Positions 20,027 to 32,000 of a stretch of 64,000 bases of DNA are shown here, piece after piece. The position numbers and the translations under genes are program-made. Source of the stretch: Botryosphaeria dothidea (lineage: Eukaryota; Ascomycota; Dothideomycetes; Botryosphaeriales; Botryosphaeriaceae); the NCBI GenBank assembly GCA_011503125.2, contig WWBZ02000051.1, forward strand, positions 3,720,001 to 3,784,000, read 5' to 3'. The notes under the pieces are model-generated. The model did no database searches and had not been told where the DNA came from. It saw nothing but the letters and a program-made list of their open reading frames with translations. Numbering within the stretch: position 1 is the first letter of the stretch; each line of letters opens with the position of its first letter.

Positions 20027-23000
20027 CTACTCCCACCACCGCTCATCCAAACCCTCCAAAAAGTCCAACCCCACCCCCCACCAACTCTTCCATGGATCGA
20101 CCTCTAGACGCCACGGCCTCGTAATAATCGCCCACACCGCCGCCGTCGTAAGCCTCTTACACTCCTCCCGATCCTTCGCCATGACGAGGAACATGTCCTT
20201 CCGACACACGACCCTCTTGCCGAAGAAATGCTTATACGGCTCGACGCGCATGCGCGCGCTCTGATGGATGCTCCACTCGCTGAACGGCATGTCCTTCGGT
20301 ATAAACTTCCACTCCCACGTGCGGCCGGCGCCGTCGGTGAAGGAGGTGTTGTCGCGGTTGTCATAGCCGAGCATGAGCGGCCAGAAGTGCGGCGCGGACC
20401 ATAGCTTGAGCGCGGAGAAGACGGCGCCGCCGGGGTTGTTCTTGGCGAAGCGGCGCGCGTGCGAGAGCAGCGGGTCGATCGTAAAAGGGTCTTGCAGCGT
20501 TGGCGGGAGGCGCACTTCCGGGATCGAGAGCCGCCAGTCGAAGTAGAAGTCTGGCTTATCTGCGCGCGTGGGCTCGGTGAGGCTGATGGCGGGGCCGTTG
20601 GCGTAGCTCCAGTATCTGCGGTGGCGAAGGAATGTCAGAATTGTTTGGATTTTGCAGAAAAGGAATACGGTAACTTACGAGGGGCAGATTACACCTTCGC
20701 GGTAGAGATGCGCAACGGCAGGTCTGACAATCAGGTTCCACTGGTCGGGGTAGAAATCAATGATCTGACGCTTGCCACGCTTTGTTTTGCTGATATCGTC
20801 CCACTCCTTCCAATGCTCCTTCGGACGCGTCTTGTTGCTGTGTGGTGAGCGGATATCAGGCGGGTTCCTTGCCCGTTCTGACTGGTTCAGCAGCAGCGAC
20901 TTTTTGAAGGTTATGCCAGACTCCGAGTTGAAGAAAGCGCCGTATTCACCAAAGAGAATGGATGTCAGCGCGTTAGCATTGTGCATGTCGCGCTTGATGC
21001 GCCGGTGGCAATCAGTGTCGAGGCCTAGCTCGGCCATGAGCTTCATTCCATACATCATCCGCTTCATGTTCGAAATTGGAATGCGGCCAAAGGGGATTTC
21101 CCACTTCTCAAAAGCTGACATGATGCGCTTGTACTCCGTCCATTTTTCCTGTGCACCGGGCTCTAGATCTGCTCTGTGCCAACATTCCTTGAAACCTACA
21201 ATGGTCAGTATCTCGGCGGCAAAAGATAAACTGTGATGGGGCATTTACAGGCTGCACGCTCACGGTCGATGTGGATTTCAAAGTCCTTGTTAAAATCTTC
21301 GAGGGCTTGCGCCTTCATCTGGCTTTTGGTGAGCTTCCTCTCTTTGGTCTTCTTCGCCACGGCATTGGAATTGGCGGGTTCTGCTCCCCCTTGCTGGCTA
21401 GGGGGGTCCCCAAATGGAGACATGTCTCGCATGAAGGAGCAGAACTCGAGGTTGTCTGCTCGGCTGGAAGGCTTCATTGTCTGGAGATTGTCCCAAAGCT
21501 CTTCCCAGGAAGAGACACCTGGGAACTCGAGGGCTGTTGCGGCGACTTTGAGGCGCTCTTCGTCGGATAAATTCTGGTCTTCAATTGAAACCCCAAATCT
21601 CGCGATGATAGTGTCAGCCAGAGGGGTACTCTCATCTACTGGTGCATACTTGGCGATTTCCGGATCCTCTGGCGGATTCTCTTCCGGCTCGTCATCTAGA
21701 GATACCTCATCCTCCCACTCCTCATCCTCCTCATCGTCATATTCATCCTCATCTTCATCCAAGTCACTCGGATCAGAATCCGAGTACCATCCGAGCTGGC
21801 TCTGTTCGTGCTTATCACAGTGAGAGCCACAGTTAGAGTTGCATTCGACATTGCTGACTTCCTCGTCGGTGTCCAAGTCGTACGCCCACTTCTTCAAGCT
21901 CGGGCCGAGGCTCTCAAACCTGTGCATCCTTCCCTGGGTAGCCAACAACTCCTCCTCCGCGTCAGTGGGCTTGTCTTCCAAAGCCTTACCGTCGTTGGTG
22001 ACTTCGACGCCCTTACGTTCCCATGGGAATAAGATTTCGTCCTCAAGCCGATCCGCCTCGGTGTATTGCCATTCCACAGGCATGTTATCCTGAAGCTCGT
22101 CCATGGACTCGGCGTCATCCGTGAAGAACTTGACGCGGTTGGTGTCGCTGTTGATGTCATCCCTGTGCTTCGGCGTTAGTTCTGTCAACTTCGTTTGCTA
22201 CAGAAGAACTCACCAGATGCTGGACACCTTTCCTTCCTCATCCGGCTTGATATCTCGGGTGCGCTGAGTGTCCTTATCCCTGGTAATGGTGCGAAGAATA
22301 TATTCGGAAGGCCTGTACAGATCGAGGCCGGTCTGGAAGCGGTGTGCCTTGATGAGAGCCGTCTGAATGGCGTTGTACAAGCCAGAGAAGTGGCAACCGG
22401 GTTCGAGATCCCAGATGATGACATCGTAGTACTCCTTAAAGTTGAAGTGCCACTGCCGATGGCGATCCATGTCTTCGAAGAAGTCGGTATTGACCTGCTT
22501 CATGACATTCCATTCGTTGCGGGACGCACGGCCCATGCCAGACTTCTCGCGGACGAGCCAAAGCTGGTCGTTGGGCGGCTGGAACAGGACGGCGCCGGTC
22601 TTGACATCGCGGACGAGAGCCACCATGCTGTTCGTCTGCATGACAACATATTGGATGAAGCGGCGGTACACGGCGTCGTTCCGCTTCACGCACGCGCAGA
22701 TGAAGTTGCGGGATTCAAGAATCTGGTGCTGGCGGCCGAGATGGCTGCGAGAGCCGGTTTGCTGGTGCATCGTGTACTTGTCTGCCATTTCCATTTGGAA
22801 GTATGGGAAGAAGCCCTGGGTCACTAGTTAGCAATGGCCGGACTGGGGATGTTCTGACACTTACCAGCTGCAACATCTGCTGGCGCATTTGGTCACCGAC
22901 CCAAGTGGTCCAGTTACCCGAGGGGAAGTACTGGTAAATAGCGAGGATGCTGAGCTCGAAAAACTCATCCCAGTTGCGGCACAGCCTTACAGCGTTGAAG

Positions 23001-24673
23001 AGACTGCAGTCTTTAGCCATGACAGAAAACTGCAGCCAGCCACCGCGAGACATGGCCTTCTCGCTGGGGTAGTTGTAGATCCACTTGCCACAAACCTTGA
23101 CGCGGATCTTCTTGATGCGATACTGGCCCTGATCGTCAATATCACCAAAATCTACAATGGCGCCGCCGGCGTCGCCCATGGTCTTGTCGCGGCGCTCCTT
23201 CAGAGCCTTTTCGCGCTTTGTCTGGTACGAGCGCGGGATGACACGAGTTCTGACTACGTGAAAGCGATCGCTTCGATGGCGAATGACAGGCTTCTCGTCC
23301 TCGTCGTCCTCGTCTTCATTCTCACGGCGCCCCAAGTCAGCACAAGCATCTCTAAGCTCTTGCAGGCCGGGCTGCTCCATCTTCAAACAAATATCACGCA
23401 GGTCAGTGTTCGTGACTTCCTCGTCGGCCGTGAATTCTTCAATACTGTTGGCGCGCAAGGCAGCCGGGAGCAGGGCAGCGTGAGAGAGAACCAGGCGGCA
23501 GAAGAGGAGCTGCTTAATCTCATAGATCTGAGCAAGAAGTGTGTCTATTTCCTCATCCGGCACAGGGGGCATGCGATCAGCGATGGCGGTGGGGTTCTCG
23601 ACTGTGCCACGGAGCTTCCAGCCAGGGGCACGCTCTACCTTCTGCCCCTCCCGCAGGCGTCTTCGGATTTCGTCCTTGCTTTCAACACGCGCCTCGCCAG
23701 GCTTTGGTTGTCCTTGTTGATGTTGCTGCTCCTCGGCCGCCCTCGCCTTCTGCCTCGCGCGCTTCTTGGCAGCCTTAGACTTGGGAGCATCAGCAGCCTT
23801 CTCAGAAGCATCACCTGCAGGAGCCTGATTCTCCTTGTTTGCCTGCGGCTCTGGCTGCGTCTCCACTTCCTTATCACCAGCGCCCTCCGCGCTCGACACA
23901 TCACGAGCTGTCTCCTGCCAGAGGAACAGCCGCAAGAGGTCGATGTAGTTCCCGCGCTCATCCTCGACCATATCCTCGATAGGATCCCACTCCTCATCAG
24001 CCGAGTCCTCGTCCAGACGGCGACGCTCCTCGAGGGCTTTGTCCAAGAACTCATCCTGACGCCGCTGTTCCTCGCGCTGTCGCAGCTCGCGCATGCGGGC
24101 CTCGACTTCCTTCCAGTGTCGCCTCAGCAGCGCGGCCTCCTGCTTGACCTTCTTCTTCTCGGCATCGCGGGCCTTCTCCTCCTCATCCTCCAGCCGGCGC
24201 ACCCACTTGAACCATTTCTGCTTGTCGTACAGGACCTCGGCGGTGCGGCGCTCGACGCGCTCGACGGTGCGCAGGACGGCGTTCTTGTGCGACTGCAGCG
24301 AGTTGAGGTAGTGCTGGTGGCCGTAGTCGAGCTCGAGGGCGTAGAAGCGCGAGTGGTGCAGCTTGCGCGCGCGGATGACGCGGTCGAGCAGTGCGTGCCG
24401 CTCGAACAGGTGGTCGTGGATGGTCTTGAGCTCGTGCTCGTCGGCGAGCGCGGAGAAGTCGATGCGGGATAGCGGCGTGTCGGGCTGGCTGCGCAGGAAG
24501 GGCGGCGGGTGGTCGACGAGGTGGTCGAGCTGGGCGTTGCGCCGCTTGTAGCCTTTGTATAGGCCGTAGACCTGGCGCGAGTGGAAGTGGCAGAAGAGGC
24601 CGTTGACGTTGGTGGCGGCTTCGGTGCAGCGCCGCTCGTCGGAGAGGTTGAGCGCTTGGCACTGCGGCGCCAT
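20027..24673 (-). CDS. Large conserved-type protein with N-terminal Cys/His motif (1476 aa)
   Basis: Five exons: 24673-22865, 22815-22214, 22162-21249, 21195-20679, 20615-20027; introns of 50-63 bp with good GT-AG and branch signals (for example GCTAAC in the first). Start ACCATGG. Residues 5-31 carry C5, C16, C28 and H31 (CQALNL..RRC..FCHFHSR), a likely zinc site. Residues 75-260 are charged coiled coil (KKKVKQEAALLRRHWKEVEA), followed by a disordered Ala/Glu/Lys/Gln linker. Residues 430-790 and 960-1476 are mixed, aromatic-rich and globular. Between them is a long acidic tract (DEDEDEYDDEEDEEWEDE). I believe similar proteins occur across Pezizomycotina as hypothetical proteins; I know no function. 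The acidic tract and zinc site suggest chromatin or RNP association, as inference only. Confidence 0.8.
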
Positions 24674-25650
24674 GGTCGTGATGGCGTGCTCAGGGAGCGA
24701 ATGCGAAATGTATGATGCGTGGATGACGGGGTAAAACGATTGTGGGATAGGAATTGGAAGGGCAGACCGACAATTGGGGTAGACGGTGGGGAAGCTTGGG
24801 AGCTTTTTTTGGACTCGACGACGCGCCGGCGAAGCTTGGGCGACCCCGACCGTGCGACGCGTCCCTGGCAAATAAAGTCCAGGCCGCTAATCTGCGGTTT
24901 CCCGCGGACAATTGACCCCGCTGCGGCCACTCTCAATCTCACCCCTCGACCGGGGCGCGAAACCACGCGACCCCGCCTCGGCCCCATCCCTTTTTGGATC
25001 TGCCACATTTTCTCTCCCATCTTCGCCTCGTTGCTCCAGCATGAGCTGAGATGGAGTCATCATGATATGCCACTGGGTTCACTCCAGCTGTGCTACCCCG
25101 TCTTCTCCGCATACTTTGCAATGCGACCCTCGACAAGAATTTGCACCAATCTCTATAGGGACAAACCGCCATAGTTGTAGATTTTTCACTCCATTGAGTG
25201 ATTAGATTCATTCTGACTGTGTTACACCTACCATGAGAACCAAAAGAACCGCCAATGGTGGCCGCACTTTGTCGCACAATCCATAACCAGGGTAGTGGGC
25301 GAGAAGAACAAGGCCTTCCTGGCTGACCCTATGCACAATATGAGAATTCTGAAAGAAACCTTCCCGTCTGGAGTATATCTCGAGACTCCGCTGCAGTAAA
25401 ATAAAACCAACACTTCTCAGATTACTTCGCAATCTTTAATCCATCAGAAGTCTGTCGAAATAGCTATCATCGAATCACAGAATCAGGGTCCAGTTAACCA
25501 GGGAGTTACCTGGCTGCTCCAGTATTCCAGGAAATGCATTGTCATGTAAGAAAAGAGAGCCGAAATAAAATACATTGCCTCTAAACGTCGAAATGATGGA
25601 TCGCACGGCAACTGTGACATTAATTGGGACACCGCCCACATCGTCCGGCA
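24674..25650. other. Intergenic, 5' flank of the 1476-aa gene
   Basis: GC-rich promoter-like DNA next to 24673, becoming AT-richer toward 25650. A minus-strand frame at 25475-25732 overlaps the end of the degraded ankyrin gene and has no domain. No separate gene supported. Confidence 0.4.
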
Positions 25651-27945
25651 TTAGAAGCATGACAGACTGCGGCTGATTTTCTGCATCTGGCGCCCATTGG
25701 GAATATTCTCCGAACTCAACCATTCCTGCCACAATTTACGAAGCGGGCCCAGAGTTTTGGACTTTGCGGTGAGCCCTTCGCGAACAACTGTCCTATGTGA
25801 TTCGTGATACAGAAGCTTAGTGAAGCTCCTCAACAAAACTTGATGAATTTGCTCAAAATTGTCTTCAGGTTCTTGTCGCGGTTCGCATTTCGGGAGTTTC
25901 CCATCCAGAATCAAGCCTTCGCTCTCCAGAAGGCCCAGAAGATCGTGGGGAATGCGGTCTTGGTGGCCGACATCCAGGTCCCGAATGACAGTTGCAGTAA
26001 CATGTGGGAGCGCCCTTTCTTCAAACAGGTGCTCCGCAATATCTGCTACGATTTTGCTGCAGGTGGATGGGGGACTGAATGTCTCGTAGCCACGATAGGG
26101 CCCCTCCAACACCACATATCCGACACAGCTCAACTCCTGAAGCTCCTTAGTGAGACTAGCTTCTGGGCAATATTCGCAGAGATCCTGACAGAGCCCTGCT
26201 GATGAGTCGCAAGATGCGTATCGCGTGATACAGTTCATGAAAGCCTTGTAGTTGTCAATGATAACGCCGATGCTACGCGCGTCGATCCAAGAGATTTCGT
26301 TCAGTGTGGGCAGTTCCCTGGCATCTTGGATTGATTTATCTCCAAGTATAATTTAAGATACTTGCATTGCGTCCTCGGGCGGGAGATGAAGGTCAAACGC
26401 AGCCCTCCATGCCTTTAAAAATGCGGAGAAGCGGCCAGGAAAAGCATCTCGGAGGTCGTGAAATAGGCCCATATATTTTCCCAGAATCTCTCGAAGATCA
26501 CTATCTTCATCCTCAATACCTTGAATGTCCTCAAGCGATGGTTGCTTCCAGCTTCTCGGCTTTGATGGAAGGCCTAGGGAACAATCCTTATCATCACGAC
26601 AGCAAGTATGTGCCATTCCAAGGCGTTCAACAATTTCCAACCTGACTGACTCCTCGTAGCATTCTGTCTGAATCTGAGGTGGTAATGCAGGCAATAATTC
26701 GTCCAATACTCTGCGTTGAGCGAGAAATCCGAGGAATGGTTTTCGCGCGAGGATAGTTGCAGGCATGCACCCCAATGTCGAGCAGAAGCAATTGCAGCTA
26801 TCCCTCTCTACTAGCGAAAGCCTTTCGATCATCCAATCCGGTGGGCCAAAGTACCTCCAGTTGGGTAAGCTCCTGACACACATCCATAGACACTCCGGAT
26901 GGAGAACTGCTCCCTTGCGAAAGAGAGATTCGGCCAGATCCAAGTAGTTTCTGGCACAGGCTAGCATGATTGGCGTACAACCACGAGCGTCTTTGATATT
27001 TAGATTCTTGAAGCCGTAGTCCCAGAGACCCTCAAAGATGCCGGAAGAGGCACCCCGATGACCATGAATCATGGCATGGATGATGCATTGATTCGGAGGT
27101 ATGCATGGCCCCACTCCCAGTAAGTTGGTGTTGCAGGGCTTTTACAGGTACAATCTACTCGCGACGGTCTCTTCGCGGAGTTATGACAACCAAGAGTGAA
27201 TGGAGGTCTCCAAGAATTTGAGGGTTGTTGGGGTGCTTTGGGGCCCGCCAGCTGGAGTAGTAGCTGATTCTGCTGCTGAAATGCCGCTAGGATGCTGCTT
27301 TCACATCTCTGCACTGCGGCGACAAGTGACGCCTCAGCTCCAGAAATTTTGGGTATCCATTTGGCAATGAACAAGACTGAGTTCAGTGCCGAATGCTTGG
27401 ATTTTTGATTTGATTGAGCTGGTGGAGGACCTTGTGATATTGTAAGAGGCAGTTTGAAGTCAATTGTGGCGAGGTGCTTACGTTTGTGTGGCTGATAGTA
27501 AGTATGTCTGTCGGGTCATCCACAGCTATAGCGATGTACGGAGATTCCTCAGTGCTTGCATGTTCTCTGAGGTCTGGCCTTGCGACTTCTGTGCCATGAA
27601 AGCTCTCCACGATCTTTTCATACCTCCCATCGAGAGGCTGACCGCAGCTCGATCGAATTCTATCGAAAGTTTAGTGGCTTGCATATCAGATTGCTGAATC
27701 AGGTGACGGAGCTCATCCAGGTCGGTCTGAGCAATTAGCCGCAGGGGTATCGTGCCAGTTCCCTGGCTCAAGCGATCGAGATCATTTTTCATGTTCGTGA
27801 CAAGACTGACCACACCCTGAAGGTCTTCGCGGAGTGTCTCAATCCGGCGCGAAGCATTCCTGACGGCGGATAGAAACTTCAATAATTTGCTTCCGGCATC
27901 AAGGAACGTGATAGCACCAGAGAGGATGCCGATGACTTCAGCCAT
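25651..27945 (-). pseudogene. Degraded STAND-like/ankyrin-type gene
   Basis: ATG at 27945 begins a frame (MAEVIGILSGAITFLDAGSK) that matches the helical N-terminal domain found on many fungal STAND/NLR-type and ankyrin proteins. That frame stops at 27526 while the neighbouring frame continues sensibly (AVDDPTDILTISHTN, then a GTAAGC donor). Further segments are at about 27070-27374 (KWIPKISGAEASLVAAVQRC), 26353-27100 with ankyrin-like helices (NIKDARGCTPIMLACARN) and the Cys cluster SCNCFCSTLGCMPA typical of this fungal class, and 25651-26320. I could not join them all with phase-consistent introns: breaks remain near 27560 and 26360. The ankyrin part is short for the class. Best read as a decayed gene; unusual splicing or sequence errors are the alternatives. 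Confidence 0.5.
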
Positions 27946-28333
27946 GATGACGCTATGGGTCAAAAGAAGAGTAAAGTCGAGGGGGAGGGAAAGAAATTTG
28001 CAAGTGAGAAAGAGAAAAGGTGCAGGTAGCCCTTAAGGTTGCTGAAAACGAGGCTGGTATGACCATGCTGACATGCATGACATGACTTGGCGAGCAAGAA
28101 GAAAACATGTTGACCGGTCAATTGCGGGGGTCAGTCCTCACTAGGCGGCAAGGCTGAACTTGGGCCTTTTTTTTTTTGCTGTTCACAGCTTGCAGCAACT
28201 GCGCCTACATACCCGCACTCGCTAGAATCCTCCCAGAGTCAGCCCCGATTTTCTCCGCCAGATGTCTTGCTGCGACCTCCAGATTGGCCCGTCCATTCCC
28301 AGAAGCACTAACAGCCCCTCGAAGATGCAGTAG
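27946..28333. other. Intergenic, 5' flank of the STAND-like remnant
   Basis: Contains a T-rich homopolymer (about 28168-28178). No gene supported. Confidence 0.45.
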
Positions 28334-28738
28334 TCAACAGCCGAACAGCATAGCCTCATCTGACATACACGTATAGCCACTCGACGCATCCAGCAATTGC
28401 CCACACCCATCCCCCGCCTGCCGCAACATCGCCCAGCGCCCCCGGTGCACCGCAAAATCGTTCACCCAAAACTTCATCCATCCCACCGACAGCGCGTCAC
28501 CCAGCGCATCCGGCATCTCCGTCAGCTATACCCTCCTCATAACCGCACCCGGTGTCTTTTTCCACACGATGCCGTGAAGGTCTGCCCTGGTCATTTCAAT
28601 CCGTCCCGACCTTTCAAGACACCTGTTCCGGAAATACTGCAGCATCGGCGTGTTGAGCGAGAGCCGTGGTAGGCGGTGGATCCACGTCATACCAAGCTTG
28701 CGCGTGTTCTTGGCAAAGGCGGTGGCAGATGAGCCCAT
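28334..28738 (-). pseudogene. Small gene interrupted by one in-frame stop
   Basis: ATG at 28738 opens MGSSATAFAKNTRKLGMTW and runs to TAG at 28526-28528. The same frame continues without further stops for about 60 codons (LTEMPDALGDALSVGWMKFW, NDFAVHRGRW, ending DEAMLFGC) to 28334. Composition on both sides of the TAG is protein-like and no GT-AG intron fits around it. A single CAG to TAG change would explain the break. The intact product would be about 134 residues, with no recognised family. The alternative is a genuine 70-residue protein and a chance open frame behind it. Confidence 0.4.
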
Positions 28739-29027
28739 ACTAAGGGAATGTGTGCTTAAGGTACACTTCTAGGCTCGCGGGCAGCATGTTGTGTAGAGAT
28801 GGCGTGTGACTTTGTGATGTGTGAGTCAGGCCAAGCATGGTCCACGTGTCACAGCAGATATTGATCCATGTCACGATAGTAATGATAAAGATACTACTGT
28901 AGCGCAAGCCACATTTACACGATCTTCACCCAACCTCCACGCAAGAGAGGCGATATGTCACCATCTCCTCTATACATTCATCTATATGACGAGCCATTCC
29001 GATTCATTTTTCCTCTAAATACACCCG

Positions 29028-32000
29028 CTACTCAGCATGAGAATCCAGTTGCTCATCGCCAACGTAATGCGAGCCCCCCTCGCACCGCCACCCGCTCCCC
29101 TCCTTCCTCCATTCGAAACCAGCCACGCATTTCCCAATCCGCCGCAGCAGCACCTGCGTGTCTCGCTCAGACGGCTCGTCCGCACGCTCATCCTCGTCCT
29201 CGCCCTCATCGTCCGCCACCTTCGCGTCCGCCGTCCCTTCGTCCACGGCCTGCGTCGTCTGCACAGGCGGCGGCGGCGGCGCTGCGGCCTCCTCAGTCCG
29301 CATCGGTTGCTGCTCCTGGCGGCGAAGACGCTGGAGCGCGCCAGCACGGCCGCCCGCGCAGCGCTCCCTCTGCGTCCGGAGCATCTCGTCCGCGCATTCT
29401 TCCACGACATCCGACGACAGCGCGCCGCCGGCGGCTGCAGCGACCATGTGCTTGCGGGCGATGCGCGTCGCCAGCGCGCCGACATTGCGGGCGTTGCTCC
29501 ACGACGGCAGCGCGCGCAGCTCCGCGAAGATAGCCGCCAGCCGCGCGTACCCCTGATCCCGCGGATCCGACAGGCACGGCGCCGCGGCACCGTCGGACGG
29601 GAGGATGTCCCAGCGCTCGAGCTCGCGGGCAAGGAGGGCGATGCAGGCGGGCGGCGCGAGAGCGGCGAAGACGAGCTCCTCCGGGAAGTGGCCGGACAGG
29701 GCGGGCGCGGCGGCCATCAGGGCGTCGATGTCGGCCGGGAGGCCGGCCAGGACGACGACCAGGCGGCCCGTGTGGCGGGCGTTGCCGAGGAAGGCGACGA
29801 GCTCGTTGAGGGCCTCGGCCGCGAAGGCGCTGCCGCCGCCCAGGTGGTGCGCTTCGTCGATGACGAGCACCTTGCCGAGCGCCTGCGACAGCTGCTCGCG
29901 CGTCTTGGGCGCCGTCTGGCCGACGTACTGCCCGATCAGGTCGGCCGCAGAGCACTCGAGAACTTCGTCCGTGGCCAGGAAGCCCAGCTGGTAGAACATC
30001 TTGCCCATGCTGCGCGCGACTGTCGTCTTGCCGGTGCCTGTGGGGGTTGAGCGTCAGTGACGGATTCCTTCTCGGAAGCGGATTCAAAGAGACAGCTGCA
30101 CCTACCGGGGCCGCCCTTGAAGACGAATCGGGTGGAAACAAGCTCGCGGGGGTCGCGGTTGCGCTGCTTTGCCCCTCGCCAGATCTGCTGGCACTCGTCG
30201 AGCTTTTCGATGACGGCCTCGTCCACAAGCCCCTCGAGCATCTTCCTGCAGCCGCTCTCCGCCGTCCTCCCGTGATCCGGATCGAAGTCCTCCGCCTCCA
30301 GCAGCGTGTCGAACTCGCGCTCCGCCGCCGGCCGCTTCATCTGCCGCGCCTCGTAATTGGACTTCGCCGCCGCCAGACAGCGCTCGACCTCGCCGCCGTT
30401 GGAGAAGCGCGGCCGCATCAGCGCGCGGCCCAGCACGTCGCGCGCCACGGCGAGCGCGCCGTCCGCGGCCCGCACGTCCTGCTCGCGCATCTTCAGCGCC
30501 AGCACCTCCATCAGCTGGTCGAGGTCGAAGTCGTCGAAGCGGAACGCGCTCTCGATGGGGAACCGGCGCGCGAGCCCCGGGTTGCAATTGCGGAACAGCG
30601 CCTGCATCTTGTCCTCGTAGCCGGCCAGGATGATGCAGCGGTCTTCGCCGAGCGTGCCCTGCACCTCGGCCACGAGCGTGTCGATGACGCCCGTCTTGAA
30701 CGAGTCCTGGTGGTTGGCGCTGGAGGCGTCGCCGCTGCCGCCGCCGCCGTCCAGCATGTACGCCTCGTCGATGATGAGCACCTTGCCGGCCGTGGCGGCG
30801 AGGATGCCGCGGGTGTTGGCCTCCGATTTCCCGACGCAGGTCCCGATGAAATCGGAAGGGTTCTTGAGCACGACTGTGGTGTGGAGAGATTAGCCCGCGT
30901 TTGATAGGGGGAAGGAAAGGCTGTTGCTCACCATCGCCCTTGCTGAGGAGGCCTAGGTCGGCCAGGATTTGGCCGTACAGCTTCGCCACTGTGGTCTTGC
31001 CCGTTCCTGGCGATCCGACAAAAACCTGGTTCAAGGACACCTGCAGGGGCTTGATCTCTGCCAGTTCGCGCCGGTGGTTCTGCTCGACCATGGCGATCAT
31101 GTTGCGGACGGACTGCTTGACCGAGTCCAGCCCGATCAGCTTTTGCAGCCGCGTCCACGCCGCGCTCTGGAAGTTGGTCGGATCCGGTCCGAGCAGGTCC
31201 GCCTTCGTCAAGGAGAAGTGGTCGGGGTCGCCGCCGCTCCTCTCTTCCGCCTTCAAGCGGGTCGCTTGACGCCCCGCGATCTGGGCCAGCAAGTTCTCGA
31301 CCGCGCGGGCGTTGCCGAAGCCCCTGCTGCAGCGGCCCTGGCCCAGTCGGCGGACGGCGACGCGCATGTAGAGCCCATCCATGGTGTCCTCGACCTTCAT
31401 CTTCTCCTTGTACCGGGCGTCGATGTTGTCACATAGCACGCGCCATAGCTCCTCGTCGCTGAAATCCTCGAAGTGCAGCGTGTACGGGACGCGGCTGGGC
31501 AGGCCTGGATTGTGCTCGAACAGCTTTTCCATGTCCTCGACGTAGCCCACGAATATGACCACCAGCTTGCCCAGGTTGTTCTCCATCTCCGTGAGGATGA
31601 GGTCGAGCACCTGGCGGCCCGCACTACACACGTGCGGCGCGACGAGCTGGTAGACCTCGTCGATGAAGAGAACGCCGCCATCCCTAATAATCGTTATTTT
31701 ATCCAGAATTTGTCTGGCACCGTTCACTCCTGCGGCAGCCAACTTGCCCCCAGATGTCTCCTCGACGTAGTCGGACTCTAGGACGTCGATGGAGTGGAGA
31801 AAACTGGCGTACAGGCGAGCAACGGTGGTTTTTCCTATTGCACGCAGGTGTGAGCCACCAGCAGGTGCAATCAATTATCTGGTGGACGGATCTGAGGAGG
31901 AAGAGAGAAAGAGGCTGACCTGTTCCAGGGTTGCCCTGGAAGATGACGTTGAACCGCTCCTTTTTGATATCCGTCCCTTGCTTCTCGTAGACCTCGACCT

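Noticed and set aside
22889..24472. 527-codon plus-strand frame opposite the 1476-aa gene
   Set aside because: Leu-rich antisense shadow without domains; the minus strand has consistent exons and splice sites.
29037..30050. 337-codon plus-strand frame opposite the AAA+ gene
   Set aside because: Arg-rich antisense shadow; AAA+ motifs are on the minus strand.
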